Shown in pieces: positions 26,501 to 36,300 of a stretch of DNA of 64,000 bases (the first letter of the stretch is position 1; every line of letters starts with the position of its first letter). The stretch comes from Acheta domesticus (Eukaryota > Arthropoda > Insecta > Orthoptera > Gryllidae), in assembly GCA_031308135.1 (NCBI GenBank), contig JAHLJT010009419.1, positions 37,255,221 through 37,319,220 of the forward strand, in the 5' to 3' direction. The notes under the pieces are model-generated. The model was given only the letters and a program-made list of their open reading frames with translations, searched no databases and was not told the origin of the DNA. The position numbers and the translations under genes were made by a program.

Positions 26501-29500
26501 TTTAAGTACTCTTCTGGGGATAATTTACGAGACAAAAGCATTAAAAGCATGTAGTCTAAAAACAACTAATTAACAATCGATAAAAATCTTTAAACATTGA
26601 AATGCGTGCTTTCGCACGACACTTAAATCAGTCACACAAAAATCCTCTATATATTTTTTCTTAAATAAAATTACTTTCTTTTAACACCTATTATGTAAGA
26701 CTTTTGATGTATTTATCTTATTTATATATTTATTTATTTTGCGTTCGGAAACTAGACAGTATGAGGAAACGAATGCGAGTGTGAACACAAATAAAGAGAT
26801 ATTACTTGGCATATTTTAAACGTTATTGAGCAATTCGATGTGATGTCTGGTAAGTTATGTAGTAAATCTAATAGATCATTTTTAAAACCAAAGGTATACC
26901 TCTCATAACTCAGTTCATTTTTCCTCACATCACCGAATCCACACAAAGCGTTTCAGCCATGCCTCACGTAAAAGTGGTCTATATTCACCGACCAAGACTG
27001 ACACTAGTTGCGTTCAGTGTGGTGGACGTACAATTGATAACATTCTTGTTCTTACGGTCCTTAATTTGCTCGAAAAACAATTTTAAGTGAAAAATTAATA
27101 CTAATGAAAAACGTATTACAAGATAATTGAATAATTCCAGTAAAATAAAATGTAACTTTGTACACCCAGAAGAAACGGCCTTGAATTTGAAATTCACCAG
27201 CACATTTAGTGGCTCGGGAACTAGCCGCTAGGAAGGTTTCCAAGCAACAAAATGTGCTGGTGAACTTCAAATTCAAGGCCGTTTCGTGTAGGTGTACAAA
27301 GTTATATTTTATTTCAATGGAATTATTCAATTATCTTGTAATATATTTTTCATTAGTATTAATTTTCCACTTAAAATTAACGATTTTAGAGTAAATTATG
27401 GACTGTACAAAGCAGACTGTTACTAGCTGTATGTGCATGTGGTGTCTTTGCACAGAGCGGCTTCCTGGGCAGTCTGCCGTCGCTGGGCCGCTGCGTGATG
27501 TCGCTGCTGTTCGGCGCAGTCGTGGACCACATCACCAGCCGGGGACTGTGGAAGAACAAGACCCAAATGCGCAAGGCCTTCGTCTTCTTCTGTGAGTGGC
27601 CTCTGCGAGCGAACGGCGCAAGGCCGCGCTGCGCTCCTTTGTTCTTTAGACTCCCTAGATCCAGAGAGTAGCGCAACCGCCGCCATTTAATAGCCACTCA
27701 CCCGACAACCTCGTCAGGCACCACTCAGGAACTGAAGGGAAATTGTAACAACTAGTGAGAACTAACTAGTAACAACTAGTGAGAAATAATTTAAGCAGAA
27801 AACAGGTTGGTTATTTGTCTAACCGTGCGATTTAATTGCACGGTTAGACAAATAACCAACCTGTTTTCTGCTTAAATTATTTTTTTGTATTCCAGCATTA
27901 TAAACGACCTAACCTCACTAAAATCACTAACCTCTCATATTTCAAGATTTCTATTCAATGTAAAAAATCACGTTCACGTGCTTACACAACCTACACTAAA
28001 TTGAAACAAACAAAAATGCTTTTGAAAAATGAGATTGCAAAATGAGATGAAAAAATGAGATTGCAACATTCACTTGTCTCCAGCCACCGTCCGAGTGTAA
28101 TTTCCTTCCGAAAGATCGCGCGGCAATCAGATATTACAGATTCCGAATTACTACTTTTTTAATATTTATGTATTTTTAACGCCCTTTTTCAATACGAATG
28201 TCCCATGTGCAGGTGAAAAGAAACACGATTTTTCAATCCATTGCTTCTTTATACAGATCGGTTTCGTATGTCGCCCAATTTATTGAAAAGACCAAACAGC
28301 ACTTTGAGAAATAATATATAATATTGGTGGCGTTATGAAGATTTTCAAGGATATTAATATTGGTTTGGGGTAGATTCATGATTCTCAACATACAGAACAC
28401 GACACAGTTCCAATTCTCCTGAGAATTGGATATAAAATGGCGGGATCGATGGAACAATGCAATGCGCTACTCTCTGTATCTAGGGACTCTATTGTTCCTA
28501 GTTGCCGTTCACAGTAGATACTCTCAAAGGAGATGATCACAGTAGAGCCGATTTTGGCTGAAATTTCGGTCGGCCGACGTCAGTCGTATGCGTCCGATAT
28601 ACCCGATTCGTTCAAAAACGTTCTGGTGAACGTAAATGGACATAATGAACCCGAACAACCTCTTTCGATGGCGTCCGGAAACACCGGCTGTCAGAGGAAG
28701 TTCTGTTTCGTTTGATTTCGTAGATTCCATTCGCCCGATATCAGCTGGAGTCAAGGCCATCTGATTACCACTTGCAATGTAGTATGTATCTGATTACCAC
28801 TTGCTTGTAGATGGTCTTGAGCGTGCTTTTCGCAAATATATCAAACAATGAACTACGGAATTATGGGAATATTCGGCCAATTTCGGGTGCAACAACACTC
28901 AGTCGCAACAGTCGTCCAGTAACGAGCGGCCGATATTTCAGCTGCACAGAGACCGTAGTCTAAATCAGTGATGCCAAGGTTGTTGCTACCGTTGGGATAT
29001 GTTTAGTACCGAGACAAGTAGTGTTAAATATTTGGGATGTCTCTGATATTTTACGAAACACACTGTATTCTATGATTAAAAAACAGCTGCTTCATTTTAT
29101 TAGGCACATTGCATACACACACTGACTGCATAACAGCTTACCTTCATTTATTTTTGCACACTAGTGCCAACATAACAAATACAAATATTATACTAGCAAA
29201 AGGTGGTACAGTAAAATCTCCGCTCCGTGTTGTTGATCACTTCCTCTCCAGAGAGCCGTAGTGAAAGTGATCCTTGAAATTTGCATGCGATATACATGAA
29301 TATGCACTTGGTAGGTGGGGATTAGAAATTCTAATCAATGTTGATATAATTATTAACAATTTTACTTTTATTTTTGTTTCCATTCTCTCTTTGCAGTATT
29401 AAAATCATTCATATCATTTTAAGAAAAATTGGAAGCATGCACAACTGATCTTTCCTTTTCTCGCCATTAGTGGCGCCGATATGCTCGGGGCATGCTATTG

Positions 29501-30307
29501 CCACCAGTAGGCAATCTTAATATCACTACTCTAAAGCCTCATTTACAAGGAAAGTGTTTGGCGGAGACACGGTTTACACACGTTTATGTGTAAACATAAA
29601 CGTGTGATTTTATAAGAAGAATGATTGTTCATTTCAACGTAATCATAAAGACTGCCAACTTTCGATTTGGAGATGGCCTTTTCTTCTTCCACGCCTTTTC
29701 TTGCTGCTTCTGTTACGTTTGTTCCTGCCATAATCCTTATAGATCGTAATCGTAGTCTCCCGTGGCCAGTCATGTGAAGTCTTGAGCTTACGGGAGAAGT
29801 ACATGTGAAGTGTGGGTTCTCGGTTATCTGGGTGACGCCACGTTGAGTGCTGTGATGCCGATGTTTCGACCATCATATTGCACTTCTTCAGGGTTGAAGT
29901 GCCAAGAGTTATGATGTCCTCAAGAAAGCCACAATAATATTATCAAGGTCAAAACGATTACAATGATGTATTATGATAGTTAAAACGTCAGCATCACTGC
30001 CCACGACGCGGCGTCTCCCAGACAACCGAGAAACCACACTTCCTTTTAGGTCGTTGAAGACCGTGTAATGATTATTAACACAGTGCAGTACCTGGCTCTC
30101 CTGGAAAATTATGAAATAATTAATGTTTTTTCGATGATTGTATAAAATATTGATTAAAGTACTTTAATAATTCAAGCAAAGGGCAAGGCGAAAACATAAC
30201 ATATTAGGAATTCAATCTCACAACTCTTACGCAGAGTAATTGCTGAAGCTGATTACACGCTTATAATAACGCAAATAATAGTAATAACGCTAGTAATAAT
30301 AAACATT

Positions 30308-30358
<51 letters not shown>

Positions 30359-33300
30359 GTAACAGGCTCTAGGCCTCTTTAGTTCCTATTTTACAAATTT
30401 ATCTTTTTAGACATATAGTTCTATTAGAAGTTATTATTTTCTATTTCAGGAAGTTTAAAACTAAATGTAAGCATGTTATGAACGTTTCGGCTACGCGATT
30501 CGCAGACCTCAGTGCCAAAAGAAAGGCACAAAGAATATCCCGAAAGCAATATTACAAGATTTGTTCCTTATACACAAATAAAAATTTACTAGGAAAATAG
30601 TATAGGAATTACACTATTTTTTAACATAATCAATTTCTATTTACTTCAATATATTTTGTAAACACGAAGCGACGTTTCAATTTATTTTGTGAAATGACGT
30701 TTTTCATTCCGTCATAAAGGAGTGCTGCCGACTACATGCTGCCGACATACAGCAAGCCACTTCTCCATTTTGATTTTCACTTCGTCGATATCAAGAAAAC
30801 AGTTTCCACTCAGATGTTCCTTTAGAGAACAGATGATTGTTGCTAGGTGCGAGATGGTGTGAGAGGGTGCTTTTAAACATTCCACAAAAATAACTGCAAC
30901 AGCTCTTGTGTTTCCCGAGCGCAGTGCAGATGAGCATTGTCATGAACGAGACAGACTCCCTTCGGTAGCATATTGCAGCGGTTTTTTTGAAAGTGTGTAC
31001 ACATATAACTGAAATTGAATTTGCGTACCAACTTTGTCAGATCATACAGACCACCCAATAAAATAAAACGATTTAGCGAGTAATCAAGGCGGCAGCGCTT
31101 TGGCATTGAGATATTGTATCACAACGCATACCACAATTCAGGATAGTCATCATCCCCAGTCGCCCGAATGACCTACAGCAAACCGGCAATTGAACCTAGT
31201 TCTTCATTTTCTATGTCAGGGCCGCTCAACCATTTGCTCTGAGGAGGAGCAGTCGGTTGCTCTCTCCTCTTCCGCCGCAGAAAGAGCGAATGACGTCATC
31301 AAATATCGATCGGTGGCGTGTGGCACAGTGGGTCGTATCGTATTTCTACGGAATATTTTACGTTGTTCGGAATGAAAAAGTCTCACTGCTCTGGGAAAGG
31401 ATATTACGACAGAAAAAAACAGTAAAATACTTTTGTAACATTTATTGGAACAGTTACTAGATATAAACATATTAGTGTGATTTGGAAATTAAAAACACGA
31501 CAATTTGCAATGCAGCATAGGAAGAAAAGTATCTTTTTGCAGATTGCGCCGGCAATGCCAAATATTTAGTTGCAAAACAAGTGCTCAATAACATAAAGAA
31601 ATTTAATAGCGGTGACATTACACAGTTTATCATGCTGCTGAATATGAAAAGTATTACAAAGGTTGCACAAAAAATGTTATTAAATAAACTAGTAATAAAA
31701 ATACTAAAAGTAAAGGAAATTAACATAAAAAATGAAGTTGATTGCAAAATCAAATACTCTAATTACACCTTTTAAGTGTTTTTTTCGCAATATACTTGGA
31801 AGAGATGGCATGGTGCTATTGAGCCGTAACATGCATTTCCGATTGTGATCTGTAATTGTACTTCTCATTCGAGATTTACAGATTTTCAAAGAAGCAAAAA
31901 ATTGCTCACAGTTGTATGTTGATCCAAACGTACTTAACAATCGAGGAGTATTCCGATGCAGTTTTGGAAAACGGTTTTGCATGAAGTTCTTTCCCTAAAT
32001 GCTTACGTTGTAGTATCAGTATGCAATGAAATTAAATTCTTTTGTATTGTGTTATTTTATTGCCAAAACAACATAACATCAAAATACATTCAAAACTTAC
32101 TTCTAGTGAGGCATTGTTTTTCAGAACACTGAAAACTTCCTTTTGTTCTTCTTCAGCGTACTTGTCATTTTCATCAGCCTGATTTAATGTATAATGTCGT
32201 TGCAAATTAAACTTCTTCACGTGAAACCCATGTAAACTAAACATTTGGCATAGCTGCCGTAGTCGGCGAAAAGATACTTTTCTTCCCATACTGCATTGAA
32301 AATTGTCGGTGTAGGTGCTCTTGTCTGTGAAGTGCTCGCGTGGTCTTCCATGTTTCCGCGACTGGAGTTACCGGGACACTGTATCAGAGGTTATCGCCAG
32401 GCGCGCAACGCTCGGGCTCCGGTGTCCCGCTCTCGGCTGACAACACGGCTCCGCGCTGCCGATTTGCTCTGCTTGAGCGGCCCTGTTCTATGTGATCATA
32501 CTCTTAAGAGCATTAAGAAGGAAAATAATATTGATTTCAATAATGGTATTCAATAAATTCGTTACCATTTGTACTTTATAATTTTCAAAGACTAAATATG
32601 CCTATAACAAGTATTGTACCTCAGCTTCTGGGTCAATGACTCTCATCTCGATCAGTTTATCGCCCAGTTTCTCTAACCCTTCGAGCAAATGCTGACATGG
32701 CCCTTTGTTTTGCTTCTGGTCACATATGTAACTTCACTATTTGTGCACTTTTCTAGAGTTCTGGGAGTAATATCGACAACGTTCTCGCGGCAGGAAGTCG
32801 ATTCCTCCTCGAAGGGCACGATGAGAGATGGAAGCCCAAATCTGCCAACTTTCTCCATGACAAATAATTTTTATTACACCGGGGATAATATTTTCTTATT
32901 AGTTTTTCCCAAAAACACTAATTTTCTACCTGTATTCATAATTCAACTTGTATAGAGGTTAGGGTAGAGAATCTAGAATTTAAGAAAACATGCACAGAAT
33001 ACAATTCTCTCCATAGTTTACCTGTTTTTTGACGTTAAATATTCAAATAGTCACCCACCGATCAAAGTTACCGCCCCTTTTTCCAAACCTTGTGATTGAG
33101 AAGTGCACCAGGGCGTACGACGCTGTTGCAGCGCACATCATGCCCGGCGCGCTGATGCTGGGACTGGCGTTCGTGGGGTGCAATGTGCCGGGCGCCGTCA
33201 CGCTACTAACGATCGGCCTCTCGTTCAACGGCGCCTCCACCGTCACCAACCTCGTCAACCACCACGACCTGGCGCCCAACTACGCAGGTACGCACACGAA

Positions 33301-36300
33301 CGACGCTGGGGCTCAGAGCAGCCAAAGGGATCCTCACTGGACGGAGTAAGGTCGCATTTTCCTCTCACCTCAACTCGCCAGCTTTCCAGCTCCAATCATC
33401 AATTTCAAATGTCACTTTTATCCTCTTGAGAAATCCTGCTCATACTGAGATTCCGAAGTAATTGTTGCCCGTGAAAAGCTATCTCAACAAATAGCTCTGT
33501 TTTATTTGAATATGTAATACAGATAGAGACCCCATACTTCTGCGAAAGTCGATATTGAATTTTTCACAAAAGGAATTTTTATCTTCTTTAATGTCGGGTG
33601 CACCTCACCAACCTCTTTAACCACCACGACCTCGCTCCCAACTACGCAGGTACGCACACGAACTGCACTTGGGCTCAGAGCAGCCAAAGAGATCCTGATT
33701 GGGAGGAATAAGGTCACATTTTCCTCTCACCTCAACTCGTCAGCTTTTCCAGTATCCTCCAATCCTCAATTTCGAAAGTTTCGTTATTATTGTCATGCGA
33801 GATCCTGTTCATACTGATATTTCGAAGCAATTGTTGCTCGTGAAAGGTCCTATCTGAACATAGCTCCTTTTTTATTAGAATACTAACACAAAGACCCATA
33901 CTTTTACGAAAGTTGATCTTGAATTTTTCACAAAAGGAATTTTTATCATTTTTAATGACGCGTACACCTCACCAACTTTTTTAACCACCACGACCTCGCG
34001 CCAAACTACGCAGGTATGCATATGAAGGGCGCTCGGGCTCAGAGCAGGCAAAGGGCGGATTAAAAGAAACAAGGTCCCATTTACCTCTCTCCTCAACTCG
34101 CCAGCTTTCCCGTGATCTCTGAATGTTCAAACTCCGCCTGAACTCAAACATTGTCAAGTAATGACGCGAGATTTTCTCACTCTGACAATGTTCTCACATT
34201 TATTTCAACGTGTCTTGTTTTCAGGTTCCTTGTATGGATTTATGAATGGATTTGGAGCAACGACTTTATGGATTGTTCCTTCAGTCACTGGAGCTATACT
34301 TGAAAGCCACGTAAGTTGTTACAGAATCAGAAAGTCTAGAATTGTTCACTTTAATAATAAAAATTTCATAATATCATGGTTTCAATATGTGCATTCATTA
34401 AGTCATTTATTAATTTTTCGTACACGTACGTGTTTACGAAGTAATATACCTAGTATTCTCGTAGAGTTTGTATTGTAATACTGCTGCATATTAGATTAAA
34501 TCTTTCATTCTCCCTGCCACATTCACCTCGCCGAGATATGACACATTCTAAGAATCTCAAGATATTCACTTGTTCTATTATTTATCTTCGAAAAAGAGTT
34601 TAAATGTTAGAAGCTGAAGACCTTGGCCATGTGAGCTTGCATAGTTTTCACCATCCAGGTATCTCCTTCCAGCGGAGAACTGCCACAGCCGGGACAAGCC
34701 GTAAGCTCTCGGGGTGGTCTCCCGATATATGTGGTAGTGTGTGTAAGAGTAATCAGTTTGTCCTTCTGACCGTCGTGAAAAGACCATGGATTGCTGAAGT
34801 TACGCCTGTATCGCTCATTGCCACTCTTCTCAGTCTCGGCCTCTCCTCATAATAGTATCGGCACCGCGAAGGTCACCTTCCCCAAAGGCAACAGTTGTAA
34901 GGGCTGCTACAGGAAATATTGTCAGTTTAATTTAAAATTACATATCAGAAAATATACATTTATGCGCAAATTACTATCAAAACATTAACATATAATACAT
35001 CATTGTATTTATTTTTATGATCTATCGTTTGCTTGTGAAAGAAATATATCGTTTCGTTGAAAATATCAAAGATGAATAAATTTATCGAAAACTAAAAATA
35101 TTTCGAATAATATGTCCATGGCATATTACTTGCCCATTGTTTCCGCATTTTTGAGCGAAAACTGTATTTCGATATCGTGAACGATTTAGACGTTAAGGGG
35201 ATGGCCCCTCATTGGTGTGACCCATGTTTATAATTTTTCTCGTAAACCATACAATTAAAAGTATTGCATTGAGTCATTATTCAAATTTCATTTTAGTGGA
35301 CTTACGACAGTCCTTCGCCCGGGAACTATTGAACAATGAAAGAACTACAAAATATTGCAATATCTTTAAGTTGATATTATGACCGAATTTTCCTTTTTAC
35401 GCTTTCGCTACCATTTTATTTATTTATATTGAAATACTAATAATATTAGAGATAGTCCCGTCATGACAAAATTTTTATTGAGCGGGTTTGATAGGCCGCC
35501 TACACAGGATCTCGGCGGTGTAATATTTACGTACGTAGTTATTGATGTCGGGATCGGTACTCCTCCTCACTATTACGAATAATAATGGTAATGACACTTA
35601 CTTCTGCAAACATTTGCAATCTATATTCTGCAAGAAGACATGCACATACAAATATTCCCGGTTGATAAACAAAATAAAAATCTACAATATTAACAAAACA
35701 TTATTCTTACTCACTCATTGTTACTTTTTTCAACTTATATTTTGTTTATTCCCTCCCTGAATGGATGCATGGCCACTGAATTCTTCCAAATATTAAACTA
35801 ATTCTTAAAATTAAACAAAACTTGATATTCCTACATTGTCTCATTTTTTAACAAAATTCCCCATTGTTTACTTTCCTGTTGAAGTTGGGCAGCACTCTTG
35901 ACCGTGGGTACCAATTCTTTTCTTGCTATTTAATCCACACAAAAATGTCCGTGTTTTATACGGAAATCCCCTGATAATTTTCATAAAAAAGTCATTAATT
36001 ATCTACAACACTTCCATTCACGTTCACAACTATCGGGTTAAAAATTCCCTATAAGGTTTCGTATTTCACATCGCAACCACGAGATTAACATTCTTACATA
36101 CTATCGCCATCGGGTCCAAGCATCATCTCTTCCTTTGTTCATCTTTCGCGATCGTCTTTGTCCTAGCTTCGTGCGCGGACTAATACCCAAATACGTTCCT
36201 TCTTGCTTCAGACGCATCTCATTCGATTACTCGAACACTATCCATTTTTCTGATTAGTCACACTTATTTTACAAATATATTTTATCCCTCCCCCACGGAA

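Noticed and set aside
29543..29876. Minus-strand ORFs with RKLKTSHDWPRETTITIYKD, thought of as a Penelope-like element
   Set aside because: The similarity to a retroelement C-terminus is only an impression; no catalytic motif is visible, so it was left unannotated.
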